From Chloroflexota bacterium (lineage in GTDB: Bacteria > Chloroflexota > Anaerolineae > Caldilineales > Caldilineaceae), in assembly GCA_003577005.1 (NCBI GenBank), contig QEUW01000080.1:1-37676 (forward strand): a stretch of DNA of 37,676 nucleotides, in the 5' to 3' direction. Position 1 is the first letter of the stretch. Each line of letters starts with the position of its first letter. The notes beneath the pieces are model-generated. The model was not told the DNA's origin. It did not search any database and saw only the letters and a program-made list of their open reading frames with translations. Positions 8,695 through 17,680 of this stretch are shown one piece after another. The position numbers were made by a program, and so were the translations under genes.

Positions 8695-9519
8695 ATGAGT
8701 ATCTTGAGCGCAGCCGATCGCGCCTTTTGGGAAGAAAACGGCTATGTCATCGTGCCTGACGCAGCTCCCAAGGAAAATCTGGACGCCGTGGTCGACGCCG
8801 TCTGGGAGTTTCTGGGCATGGACCGCACCAACCCGGATGATTGGTACGGGTTGCCGGGCTGGCACCAGCGCACCGGCATGGTCGAGCTCTATCACCACCA
8901 GGCGCTGTGGAACAACCGCCAGCACCCGCGCATCCACCAGATCTTTAGCGAGATCTTTGGCGATGAAAAGCTGTGGGTCAGCCTCGACCGCGCCAACATG
9001 AACCCGCCGGCCCGCCCCGATTGGGATTACCAGGGCTTTATCCACTGGGATTTTGACCCCACTACCTGGCCCATCGGGCTGCGGGTGCAGGGTGTGCTCT
9101 GTCTCACCGACACCGATGAGGCGCAGGGGGGCTTTCAGTGCGTCCCTGGCTCGCACCGCCAGGTTCCCGAGATCCTCGCCCGCCAGCCCGCCGGTGTCGA
9201 ACTGCGCCGCCCCGACCTTACCGGATTGACGGTCAAGCCGATTGCTGGCAAGGCGGGCGATCTGATCATCTGGCACACCGGCCTGCTCCACGGCAACGGG
9301 CGCAACAAGACCGACCGCCCCCGCCTGGCCCAATACATCACCATGTTCCCGGCCAAAGAGGACGACGAAGAGCTCCGCCAGCACCGCATCGACTCGTGGC
9401 GGCGGTGCAGCACCCCCGGTCGCTTCCCCGGCGACCCGCGTAAGCTGGAAGAAAACGCCGGCCAAACACCAGACCTGACCGACCTGGGCAAAAAGCTGCT
9501 TGGGCTGGAACGGTGGTGA
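8695..9519 (+). CDS. PhyH family Fe(II)/2-oxoglutarate dioxygenase
   Basis: A 274-residue PhyH-type oxygenase. The iron triad is H117-W-D119 (in F-I-H-W-D-F) and H199 in L-L-H-G-N, with R210 after it as a likely 2-oxoglutarate contact. V-P-G-S-H occurs at 150-154. ATG 8695 follows AAGGAAG; the frame is open to 8605, but that portion overlaps the promoter. The gene is followed by an M81 peptidase gene 108 bases downstream and is divergent from the GntR-led operon that holds another PhyH. The substrate is unknown. Confidence 0.9.
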   Translation: MSILSAADRAFWEENGYVIVPDAAPKENLDAVVDAVWEFLGMDRTNPDDWYGLPGWHQRTGMVELYHHQALWNNRQHPRIHQIFSEIFGDEKLWVSLDRANMNPPARPDWDYQGFIHWDFDPTTWPIGLRVQGVLCLTDTDEAQGGFQCVPGSHRQVPEILARQPAGVELRRPDLTGLTVKPIAGKAGDLIIWHTGLLHGNGRNKTDRPRLAQYITMFPAKEDDEELRQHRIDSWRRCSTPGRFPGDPRKLEENAGQTPDLTDLGKKLLGLERW

Positions 9520-9529
9520 CAAACGAACA

Positions 9530-9590
9530 TCTCCCAAATCTCCGCCCATCTCTTCCACTCTTCAGGCTATCGTGTACAGCTGGAGATTGG
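9530..9590. repeat. Foldback repeat of AAATCTCC type
   Basis: CATCTCCCAAATCTCC near 9529 can pair with GGAGATTGGGGGAGATTG near 9581-9598. The same word family (AAATCTC/GAGATTT) makes the better hairpin at 28052-28119. It lies between the PhyH and M81 genes and could form in RNA. Confidence 0.5.
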
Positions 9591-9627
9591 GGGAGATTGA
9601 GGAGATTTTAACAAAGGAACCCAACCC

Positions 9628-11127
9628 TTGACCCGCATCCTCATTGGCGAATGTAAACAGGAAGTTTCAACCTTCAACCCGGTGGTGAGCAGCTATGCCG
9701 ATTTTGACGTGTCGTTTGGCGCAGAACTGCTCGATTATCACCGTGACATCAAGTCGGAAATCGGCGGGGCGCTGCATGTGTTTGCGCACACCGGGGGCAT
9801 CGAACTGTTCCCCGCCTACAGCGCCCGCGCCATCACTTCTGGCGGTACGCTGGCGGCTGAAAGTTTCCGGCGCATTGGGCAGGAATTCCTCGCCGCCGTG
9901 CGCGCCGCACCGCCGGTAGATGGGATCTATTTCTCACTGCATGGGGCCATGTCTGCCGAAGGCGAGGATGATCCAGAAGGCTGGCTGCTGGCCGAAACAC
10001 GCAAGATCGTGGGCGAGCAGATCCCCATCGTCGTCTCGCTCGACCTGCACGGTGTGCTGACCGACCGCATGTTGCAGCACAGCGACGCCATTGTGGCCTA
10101 TCACACCTATCCGCATGTGGACTTCTACCAGACCGGCGAGCGATCTGCCCGGCTGCTCTTGCGCATCCTGAGGGGCGAGGCGAAGCCGGTGACTGCGCGT
10201 GCGCGCATCCCGGCGCTGGTGCGCGGGCCGGAGTTGATCACCGAGACCGGGCTGTTTGGGCAGATGATCCGCCAGGCGCAGAGCTTGGAAACAAGCGACC
10301 GCGGTCTTTCGGCGGGGATGTTTATCGGCAACCCTTTCACCGACGTGCGTGACCTGGCCTCAAGCAGCTTTGTCGTTGCCAATAGCGATGCCGATTGGGC
10401 AACGGGCCAGGCGATGGAGCTCGCCAACGACTTCTGGAGCGTGCGCGAACAACTCTACCAGCCCTTGATCAGCCTGGAAGAGGCCACTGCCAGCGCCAAA
10501 GCGGATCTCGGCAACGGCACTGTTGTCTTTGTCGATGCCGCTGACGCCACCAGTTCGGGCGCATCGGGGGACAGCAATGTGATCCTGCGCGGGCTGGTGG
10601 AAAGCGGCTATTCTGGCCGAGTCCTGGCGCCGGTTGTCGATGCGCCGGCCGTCGAGCAAGCGATGGAAGCGGGGATCGGTAACCGCGTGCGCACGACCAT
10701 CGGCGGGCAACTAGACCGGCAGCGCTTTACGCCGCTCCCGGTGGAGGCGCAGGTGCGCCTGCTCTCCGATGGCCGCTTTGCCAACGAGTCGCACGGCTCG
10801 ACCTGGAATGCAGGGCCTACAGCGGTGCTCGAAGCGGGCAATCTGACCATCGTCGCCACCAGCCGCCCGGTCAGCCTCTACGACCGCTCGCTCTTCTACG
10901 CCCACGGCCAGGACCCCAAGCGCTTTGACGCCGTCGTCGTCAAGTCGCCCCACTGCCAGCATCACATGTTTGCGGCCTGGGCCACCCAGATGCTCAACGT
11001 CGATGCGCCCGGCTCGACCAGTGCCAATCTCCATCGTCTAGGCCACACTCGGTGCCGCCGCCCCATTTTCCCGCTCGATGAAGGGGTGAGCTTTACGCCG
11101 GAGGTGCAGATCTTCCAGCGGAGATAA
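9628..11127 (+). CDS. M81 family metallopeptidase (MlrC-like)
   Basis: A 499-residue protein of the MlrC/M81 family (microcystinase C and relatives). Family features are the N-terminal I-G-E-C-K-Q-E-V-S-T-F-N-P, the S-L-H-G-A-M motif near 110, the V-S-L-D-L-H-G and Y-H-T-Y-P-H-V-D zinc-site region (about 140-172), and a C-terminal domain containing S-P-H-C-Q-H-H. MlrC cleaves linearised microcystin. Most family members sit in catabolic clusters with unknown small amide substrates. The start is TTG 9628 with AAAGGA nine bases upstream, since no ATG is available. The tail after about 470 (T-R-C-R-R-P-I) fits the family. Confidence 0.88.
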   Translation: MTRILIGECKQEVSTFNPVVSSYADFDVSFGAELLDYHRDIKSEIGGALHVFAHTGGIELFPAYSARAITSGGTLAAESFRRIGQEFLAAVRAAPPVDGIYFSLHGAMSAEGEDDPEGWLLAETRKIVGEQIPIVVSLDLHGVLTDRMLQHSDAIVAYHTYPHVDFYQTGERSARLLLRILRGEAKPVTARARIPALVRGPELITETGLFGQMIRQAQSLETSDRGLSAGMFIGNPFTDVRDLASSSFVVANSDADWATGQAMELANDFWSVREQLYQPLISLEEATASAKADLGNGTVVFVDAADATSSGASGDSNVILRGLVESGYSGRVLAPVVDAPAVEQAMEAGIGNRVRTTIGGQLDRQRFTPLPVEAQVRLLSDGRFANESHGSTWNAGPTAVLEAGNLTIVATSRPVSLYDRSLFYAHGQDPKRFDAVVVKSPHCQHHMFAAWATQMLNVDAPGSTSANLHRLGHTRCRRPIFPLDEGVSFTPEVQIFQRR

Positions 11128-11128
11128 G

Positions 11129-11239
11129 AAAAGCAGGTTCACAGAGGGCGCAGAGGAGACACAGAGCACACAGAGGCTTTTCTCTCAAATCTCTCTGTGT
11201 CCTCTGTGCAAGCTCTTTGCTCTCTGTGTACCCGCTTTT
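11129..11239. repeat. Palindromic CACAGAG repeat between convergent genes
   Basis: The space between the M81 stop and the GHMP kinase stop is a foldback. AAAGCAGGTTCACAGAG on the left pairs imperfectly with CTCTGTGTACCCGCTTTTT on the right, and the middle holds more CACAGAG/CTCTGTG words. The T-rich and A-rich ends would let it act as a bidirectional terminator. A relative lies at 37403-37478. Confidence 0.7.
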
Positions 11240-12651
11240 TAAGGGACGCGCAATGTGCCAAAGACGGCGGCCCCTGGTGATGAGCCGCGGAAGAGCACAG
11301 GTTGATAGTGCGTCGATTGGGCGTACTGTTCGGCGATGGCCCGCACCGCCGGCTCGGCATCGCGGTGGCCCAGGATCGCCACCGTGCCGCCGCTGCCGCC
11401 GCCGGTGATCTTAGCGCCGTAGATGCCCTGCCTCGGGCCGGCCTGGCGCGCCAGCCGCACCAGTTCATCCGTCCCCGCCGAACCGAGACCGCAGGCCGAG
11501 TAGCTGGCGTGCGATTGGTACATCAACTCGCCCAGTTGCGGGGCGTTGGCGGCAATCTCTCCTTGCAACAAATTGGCAAAGGTGCGAACGCGAAAGTGTT
11601 CATAGATCGGGTGGGCCGTGGGCTGGCGGACAGCGTAGGTACACGCCGGGTCGACGGTGGTCACCGTATCGGTGGTGTTGCCGTAGCGGGCCAGAAAGTC
11701 GGCGCCGCTCATCGCTTCCGACAGGTGGCGGGCGTAGAATTGCTCGAATTCGGAGGGTGTCAGATTGGCCAGATAGCCGTTCCAATCCGCGCCGGCCAGC
11801 GTCTGCAAGATACGGTAGCCCATAAAAGCGCCCACCCGCACCGACCCATAATCGGCGCCGGAGACGGCGTGGCGAATGCCCGAATCGATGCCCCAGACAG
11901 CCAGTTCCCCAGGGATAGTGACCATCCCCTGCACCTCAGCCGGCTGGCAGAGCAGGGCGAGCAGCTTGTGCGGTTCGCCATAGACAGCGGTCATCTGGTC
12001 CATGACGCCACAGGGCGCCCCAACCACCAGGTTCTCCACCATCTGGCAGAGCAACGCCATCTCGCGCGGGGCAAGCGCAATCTCATATGCCGCCGCCACC
12101 GCGGACATGACGGCCACCTCAATGGCTGCCGACGAACTTACTCCCTTGCCTTCGGGCACAGAGGAATGGATGAGGATGTTTGCCCCATTGCCAAAGTGCG
12201 CTTGTCTCTCGCGCATGAGGACGAGAAAAGCGCCGGCAGCGTAGGCAGCCCAGGCGGTCTGCGGCGTCCGCTTGAAATAAGCCTGTGCGGTCGCATAATC
12301 CACCGGCTGGTTACCGGCCCAAAGATCAGCGAGGGGCATGGCAAAAATCGCCTGCTCGATTGGGCGATCCGCACTGAGGCTGACAATACGCAGCGCCGGT
12401 TCGGAGACCCGCTGCAACGCCACCAACGTCGCCTCCTGGATCGGCATCTGGAGTACGAGCGAGCCTGAGTAATCGGCGATCCCGCCCATGAGGTCGAGCC
12501 GGCCCGGCGCACGGGCGATGGTCAGCGGTCGCTCCGGTTCGAACAGGTTGCGTACCGCCGGTTCGGGGTGCTCGTGCCGGCGGTTGAGTTGGTCGATAAA
12601 GCGATCGACATCGGGTAAATTATGTGTGTTTTCCTGGATCATCTTGTCCAT
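11239..12651 (-). CDS. GHMP kinase, L-arabinokinase/galactokinase-like
   Basis: A 470-residue sugar kinase. Motif 1 reads [16 protein letters not shown] (49-64), motif 2 [11 protein letters not shown] (166-176), and motif 3 I-T-G-G-G-S-G-G near 430. Classical galactokinase has G-R-x-N-x-I-G-E-H-x-D-Y in motif 1. The [16 protein letters not shown] version seen here is, as I recall it, the signature of the kinase domain of plant L-arabinokinase ARA1. It would form a sugar-1-phosphate from ATP. ATG 12651 with GGGAG upstream is preferred to 12732. Third gene of the operon after galT and an IMPase-like gene. Confidence 0.85.
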   Translation of the reverse strand: MDKMIQENTHNLPDVDRFIDQLNRRHEHPEPAVRNLFEPERPLTIARAPGRLDLMGGIADYSGSLVLQMPIQEATLVALQRVSEPALRIVSLSADRPIEQAIFAMPLADLWAGNQPVDYATAQAYFKRTPQTAWAAYAAGAFLVLMRERQAHFGNGANILIHSSVPEGKGVSSSAAIEVAVMSAVAAAYEIALAPREMALLCQMVENLVVGAPCGVMDQMTAVYGEPHKLLALLCQPAEVQGMVTIPGELAVWGIDSGIRHAVSGADYGSVRVGAFMGYRILQTLAGADWNGYLANLTPSEFEQFYARHLSEAMSGADFLARYGNTTDTVTTVDPACTYAVRQPTAHPIYEHFRVRTFANLLQGEIAANAPQLGELMYQSHASYSACGLGSAGTDELVRLARQAGPRQGIYGAKITGGGSGGTVAILGHRDAEPAVRAIAEQYAQSTHYQPVLFRGSSPGAAVFGTLRVP

Positions 12652-12711
12652 ACAGTGCGAAACTCCCGCCGGAAACGGTTTTGTTGCATAGAGGTGAACA
12701 AGGTGTGGCAA

Positions 12712-12776
12712 GACCTCCCGGAGGGACCACATACGGCTTCGCTGACAAAGCTACTTCTGGTCCCCTCCGGGAGGTC
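12712..12776. repeat. Long hairpin between IMPase-like and kinase genes
   Basis: GACCTCCCGGAGGGACCA (12712-12729) pairs with TGGTCCCCTCCGGGAGGTC (12758-12776) with one bulged C. The arm itself is partly self-complementary (CTCCCGGAG). It lies in the operon spacer, where it could stabilise or attenuate the message before the kinase gene. Confidence 0.8.
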
Positions 12777-12788
12777 GGGTTATATCCG

Positions 12789-13788
12789 CTAGAGCAGACC
12801 ACGCTTCCGCAACGCCGCTTGTAGTAACGGCTCGATCTCGGCCTGGATGGCGGCATTGCCATAGCCCACCCAACTGACATCGGCCTCAACGTTGAGCGGA
12901 GCGGACAACTGCGCGCCGCGCTCGTCGGTGACGACCACCCCCAGTTCGCGGGCGATCAACTCGGTGCAGAGGTCGTATGGGTGGCAACAGATACCCAGCG
13001 CCAGCCCCCGTTGGGCCAACACTTGTTCCATTAATGGGCGCAGGTCGGCCACAAAGCGGTCGTGGCCGGCCATCAGTTCGTACAACTGGCCGCCGCTGCA
13101 GATGTATTGGTCCTCGAAACAATGGGTCTTGCCCGGCTGCACTGGACCCAGCGCACCCTGGACGATCTCCTCGTCAATGGCGGCCAATTCCTCGCGCGCA
13201 CCGGGGAAAAAGCGCGCCAGCATGGCAAAGCCGTGGGCGATGGTCGTCGCGCCGGTTGGCCGCAGGGTGAGGGGCTGGTTTTCGCCGGTGAGTCGATTGT
13301 GGCGTTCGGCCACTACACCCTGGCCGGCAATCGTCCAGAGCGTGTCGGACAGGTGCTGCTTGACCAGTGGAATTTCAGTCTGGAGCGCCAGTCCAATATC
13401 GCGCAGGCTGGTTTGCGGCCCCAGGTTGGGCGCCACGCCGGTGAGAATCCACGCGCTGCGTTTCTGGTACATGATGCCACGGGTGCCGTCGATGGGGTCC
13501 ACGATGATGCGCCAGCGCGCCTTCTCTTCCGGCGCGCCTTCCGGCAGCACGCGCTGGCCGTCCGGCTTCAGCCCTTCGGCAATCAGCAAGATTGGGGTAT
13601 GAACGGCCACCTCGTGGGTGAAGAACTCGACCAACAACTCCTCGCTGACCCGATCCACCGCGTAGATCGTGTCGCCGGCCTCTTCACGCGCAACCGTCGC
13701 CATCTCCTCGGTGGCGGAACGCTCGCAGGCAGCGACGACGGCAGTGCGAATCTCTTCGTGCAGCCGGCGGATGGGGGGGAGAAGATCT

Positions 13789-13805
<17 letters not shown>
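12789..13805 (-). CDS. Inositol monophosphatase/FBPase family protein
   Basis: A 338-residue lithium-sensitive-phosphatase-fold protein. The metal site is visible as I-V-D-P-I-D-G-T-R (101-109), with E77 in L-I-A-E-G upstream and an Asp in H-P-Y-D-L-C-T-E near 288 taking the place of the usual W-D-x-x-A motif. It should remove a phosphate from a sugar or inositol phosphate. The start overlaps the galT stop by 17 bases, so it is coupled to galT. Longer than classical IMPases (about 260-270), with an insertion between 110 and 200. Substrate unknown, but the neighbours suggest a sugar-1-phosphate. Confidence 0.85.
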
Positions 13806-14862
<1,057 letters not shown>

Positions 14863-14890
14863 ATTCAGTCATAGGTAACTCTGCGGACAA

Positions 14891-14910
14891 TAGACCGCGA
14901 TTGGGCGGAT
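14891..14910. repeat. Partial copy of a TAGACCGCGGATTGGGCGGAT repeat
   Basis: TAGACCGCGATTGGGCGGAT here matches, with one base missing, the left arm of the hairpin at 30124-30209. It lies in the region upstream of galT, along with a run of related AAATCTGTGAAATCTGCG words (14958-14985). No good pairing partner was found nearby, so this looks like half an element. Confidence 0.6.
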
Positions 14911-14992
14911 GCCCGCGGATGGCGCCCACAGCGGACTCCCAACCCACTCCGTGCGCAAAATCTGTGAAATCTGCGTAATCTGTGGAAGTCTT

Positions 14993-15340
14993 TCAGCCGG
15001 GCGGCGCCTCTTCATCCACAAGCGTGGTGGCGTAGGGCAATGCTTCGAGCCGTTCGATCGGGATAGGTTTGCCCGAAACTTCGCTAAAACCGTACGTTCC
15101 GTCAGCAATACGTGCGAGCGCCTTATCAATCTGGGCTACTGTGGTCCGCAATAGATCGATCTGCGTCTGATTTTCCTGCATACTGATGATCTCTTGCGCT
15201 GTATCGCCTTCGTCGGCCGGCTCATCCGTGTCTTCGGCCACCCCGCCAAATTCCTCGCGTAGGCTGGCAATCTGCCGCCGGAGGTCGGCGCGCTCTTGCT
15301 CCAAACGCTGGCGGAAACGGTCCAGTTCTGCGGGTGTCAT
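14993..15340 (-). CDS. DksA/TraR-type protein without zinc cysteines
   Basis: A 115-residue protein with an N-terminal coiled coil (about 5-75, E-R-A-D-L-R-R-Q and heptad-like repeats) and the DksA/TraR C-terminal signature G-T-Y-G-F-S-E-V-S-G-K-P-I-P-I-E-R-L-E-A-L-P. In the family, four Cys bind zinc in G-x-C-x-x-C-G and C-x-x-C. Here the first two are Ser, and the last pair are replaced in A-T-T-L-V-D-E-E. Family members bind the RNA polymerase secondary channel. ATG 15340 with AAAGAGG upstream is preferred to an upstream start at 15379. Confidence 0.85.
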   Translation of the reverse strand: MTPAELDRFRQRLEQERADLRRQIASLREEFGGVAEDTDEPADEGDTAQEIISMQENQTQIDLLRTTVAQIDKALARIADGTYGFSEVSGKPIPIERLEALPYATTLVDEEAPPG

Positions 15341-15505
15341 GTTTTGTACCTCTTTCCTCACGCCTTCGGGCAGTGCCACAATTGAACAGGGTATTGCACG
15401 ATTGGATATGCTGATCCGGTTGGCATTGACAACGGCTGTGCTCTGGTTCGGCGTTCTGATGTTTTCGCTTCATAGACACGAAAGAGATGTGTCGATTGCC
15501 AACTT

Positions 15506-15534
15506 ATTATAGCTGTAAAAACAGGGTATTGCCA
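15506..15534 (-). promoter_or_regulatory. Candidate promoter for the DksA-like gene
   Basis: On the minus strand, a perfect TATAAT (15511-15506) is preceded after 17 bases by TGGCAA (15534-15529), a weak -35. It would give a leader of about 160 bases before the start at 15340. The region between holds no other recognised gene. Confidence 0.4.
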
Positions 15535-15554
15535 GCTTGAACCGCCGTGGGTTG

Positions 15555-15649
15555 TAGGTTCTTTTGACATTTGGCGAACTTACGCTGGTGCGATGCACTT
15601 GCCAAAGTGCGATGCACCGCTGTGCAGGCTGAAATGTCAAAAGAACCTA
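15555..15649. mobile_element. Short inverted-repeat element (MITE-like)
   Basis: Perfect 18-bp terminal inverted repeats TAGGTTCTTTTGACATTT (15555-15572) and its complement (15632-15649) enclose a core with two GTGCGATGCAC units at 15588 and 15607. Length is 95 bp with no coding capacity. The right end supplies the stop codon of a broken reading frame at 15647-15816, which suggests insertion or a break at this point. The same core lies at 1780-1826 and 22706-22734. Confidence 0.75.
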
Positions 15650-15816
15650 GTCCTGCTCGCCACGATATGGGACGGCCAAAAAGACCTGCGTGCCGCTCTG
15701 GCCTTCGCTAAATTCGCGCTGCAAAACGACCCTGGCATAGCCGGCAAACATCTGTTCAGTGCATCCACCACTGGCGGGATATTCCAATCGCCTGGGTATT
15801 CGACAGTCGGCCTCAT
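15647..15816 (-). pseudogene. Frameshifted, truncated remnant downstream of the AAA regulator
   Basis: An ATG overlaps the TGA of the upstream gene (ATGA, 15813-15816), as in a coupled operon. After about eight codons of that frame (M-R-P-T-V-E-Y-P), the other frame carries a protein-like sequence: E-Y-P-A-S-G-G-C-T-E-Q-M-F, then F-A-G-Y-A-R-V-V-L-Q-R-E-F, then S-G-T-Q-V-F-L-A-V-P. It ends at a TAG contributed by the inverted repeat of the 15555-15649 element. A one-base slip would join the frames. The look (R-E-F-x-x-G-x-S-G-x-x-V-F-L) recalls the N-terminus of large Chloroflexota signalling proteins, but I cannot name the family firmly. Confidence 0.45.
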
Positions 15817-17225
15817 TGGGGCCTCCCCTCTGGAAAAAAGAGATACCCGCCCTCTGGTTTGCCGCGCCAGTTGACCAGGTAGACCGGCTCAGCCGGGTTG
15901 GGTTCGAGCTTCTGGCGCAACCCGCGGATCACCTGGAAGAGGCTGTCGTTGGTGACGCCGTGATAACGATCCTCGTCGCTCCAGGCGCTGACGATCAGGT
16001 CGGTGTAGCTGTGGCGCTGGCGCGGGTGCCTGACCAGGAATTCAAGCAGGCTCCGCTCTTTGGGCGTGAGGTTATCCTGCGGTACAGCGCCGTGATAGAG
16101 GGTCTGGCTTTGTTCGTCGAGCCAGATGGCGCCGCGACTCAAGCCGCCGACCTGGCGCACATACGCCTCAAAGAGCGCGCCAAAGCAGCGCCACCGCCCC
16201 TCAACCTGTCGGCAGACCCCTTTGAGCGACAGGGCATGGATCACTTCTTCGTGGCGCGCCAACTGTAACGCAACGGCGCCCTGCCGGCGTTCCTGACCCA
16301 ACACGAGCTCGCTCAGCGCCTGTTGCTCCTCTTGGGTCAGGCCAGACCAGACTTCGTGCAAGCGATGTTGGATGGCCGGCTCGCCGCCCAGGGCCCCCAA
16401 CCAGCGTTCCGATGGCGGGCGGTTTGCCGTGAGCAGCCACCACTGGCAGGCAGACTTGAGCAGGGTAGGATAGCCGCCGGTAAGCGCCAACAGGTGGGTG
16501 ATCTCCTGCTCATTGGGTAAGGCGCCAGCCACTTTGGTGTGGCGGGCGATCAGCTGGCGGGCGTCTGCCTCGCTGAGCGGGCCAAGATAACAGGTGTGTG
16601 TGGTCAAGAGACGGATAAAGTCGCTGGCCAGTTCGAGCGTTTCGAGATAGATCAGGCTCTGGCGGATACCGACGAGATAGGAAAGCGTGTCGCGGAAGCT
16701 GTCGCGCAACCCCACCAGCGTATCACCCAGTTCGGGCGTGATCATGCGGCAGAAGGCGTCGAAGCGGTCCATGACCAGGACCACACGACATTCGCTGGCT
16801 TGCAACTGGAAGAGCAATTCGCGCAGCGCACTTTGGGGAAGAAATGGGTCGGTGGCGGCTCGGTTCTCGTAAAAGAGCTGAGCGGCCAGGGGCTGCAGTA
16901 CGCTGGGCAGCCGGGTCCGCAGTTCGTAAAAGGCGCGCAGCAATACCCGGTAAAAAGTGGCAAGCGTAGGGTCGGGCAGGTTGTTGAGGTCGACCGGCAC
17001 CAGGAGAACGTCGAATACTGGCGGGGGGAGATAGCCGCGCAGCACCTCGGTCCGGTGACAAAGAAACCCCAGCAAATTGGAGCGCCCTGAGCCACGCAAA
17101 CCCACGACCGAGCCGCTGGCGCCAATGGCGATCCAGCGGGCCAGGGTGCGCATCTCCTCTGTGCGGTAGGTTGCCAGGTGATCCTGCCACGGCCAGCCTG
17201 GCTCCCACGATGGTCGCTGTTCCAT
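15813..17225 (-). CDS. AAA-type ATPase fused to PhoB-type winged helix
   Basis: A 470-residue regulator. The N-terminal half is a P-loop ATPase of the STAND/AAA kind with Walker A G-L-R-G-S-G-R-S-N (42-50), in which the usual Lys is Arg, and Walker B V-V-L-V-M-D-R-F-D (148-156). A winged-helix lid follows. The C-terminal 95 residues form an OmpR/PhoB-type DNA-binding domain (L-T-P-K-E-R-S-L-L-E-F-L, then G-V-T-N-D-S-L-F-Q-V-I-R-G-L-R-Q-K-L and a G-G-Y-L-F wing). ATG 17225 has AAAGGTGG upstream. It is divergent from a small exported peptide gene, with phased direct repeats between them, so it probably regulates that promoter and its own. Confidence 0.85.
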   Translation of the reverse strand: MEQRPSWEPGWPWQDHLATYRTEEMRTLARWIAIGASGSVVGLRGSGRSNLLGFLCHRTEVLRGYLPPPVFDVLLVPVDLNNLPDPTLATFYRVLLRAFYELRTRLPSVLQPLAAQLFYENRAATDPFLPQSALRELLFQLQASECRVVLVMDRFDAFCRMITPELGDTLVGLRDSFRDTLSYLVGIRQSLIYLETLELASDFIRLLTTHTCYLGPLSEADARQLIARHTKVAGALPNEQEITHLLALTGGYPTLLKSACQWWLLTANRPPSERWLGALGGEPAIQHRLHEVWSGLTQEEQQALSELVLGQERRQGAVALQLARHEEVIHALSLKGVCRQVEGRWRCFGALFEAYVRQVGGLSRGAIWLDEQSQTLYHGAVPQDNLTPKERSLLEFLVRHPRQRHSYTDLIVSAWSDEDRYHGVTNDSLFQVIRGLRQKLEPNPAEPVYLVNWRGKPEGGYLFFPEGRPQ

Positions 17226-17245
17226 GCTGACCACCTTTGTATTTC

Positions 17246-17286
17246 CTCAGCAAACGCTCAACAAGCCTCTGCTGCGCCTCAGCAAA
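17246..17286. promoter_or_regulatory. Three phased direct repeats CTCARCAAR, candidate wHTH site
   Basis: CTCAGCAAA (17246-17254), CTCAACAAG (17257-17265) and CTCAGCAAA (17278-17286) start 11 and 21 bases apart, close to one and two helix turns. Winged helices of the PhoB/OmpR family bind direct repeats with about 11-bp phasing. The repeats begin 21 bases upstream of the AAA-wHTH start codon and lie about 29 bases upstream of a TATCCT -10-like site (17315-17320) on the peptide side. The link to that regulator is inference. Confidence 0.5.
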
Positions 17287-17497
17287 ACCTCATTCTTTTC
17301 GTCCGCCCCTCCGCTATCCTGTGAAGTGACAAGCGGTGCTGCCGGGGCTTCCCTCGCCCCAGCAGCCGCCGGGCCCACGTCACCCAATCTGGTTTGTGGC
17401 TCATGGGGAACCGCACGTGCGCCGGCTGGCGGTCAAGTTAGCCGGTGGGATTCCCAATCACCATGCGCCTTCTTATTGCCCAAAGGAGGCACATTCG

Positions 17498-17665
17498 ATG
17501 AACACGCTTCTGTTTGCCCGCGTTCGCCGCCGGGTGCTGACCCTGGTCGTCGCTGCTGTTCTCGCCGTCGCCGCAGCCTATGCGCCGGTGCTGCTGGACG
17601 GGGCCGCCGGCGCCAACTGGACGTCTACGGTGCTCGCCTGTGGGCACCCGGGCGGCGGGTGCTAA
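17498..17665 (+). CDS. Small exported Cys/Gly-rich peptide
   Basis: A 55-codon gene with a near-perfect ribosome site (AAAGGAGG, seven to eight bases before ATG 17498). The product has a basic N-terminus with R-R-R at 10-12, a hydrophobic helix (about 13-33), and an A-G-A signal-peptidase-like site at 37-39, leaving a 16-residue tail that ends C-G-H-P-G-G-G-C (48-55). I do not recognise the family. It could be a signal peptide pheromone, a modified peptide precursor or a membrane-anchored peptide. It faces the AAA-wHTH gene across a region with phased repeats. Its downstream side holds hairpins and a convergent TPR gene. Confidence 0.7.
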   Translation: MNTLLFARVRRRVLTLVVAAVLAVAAAYAPVLLDGAAGANWTSTVLACGHPGGGC

Positions 17666-17680
17666 ACCCGGCTCGAACGA

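Noticed and set aside
11139..11230. Possible CRISPR or satellite from CACAGAG words
   Set aside because: No regular spacer; pattern is a single foldback between convergent genes.
15593..15874. 93-codon plus-strand ORF across the palindromic element
   Set aside because: It runs through the repeat, and no ribosome site precedes it; the minus-strand frame is more protein-like.
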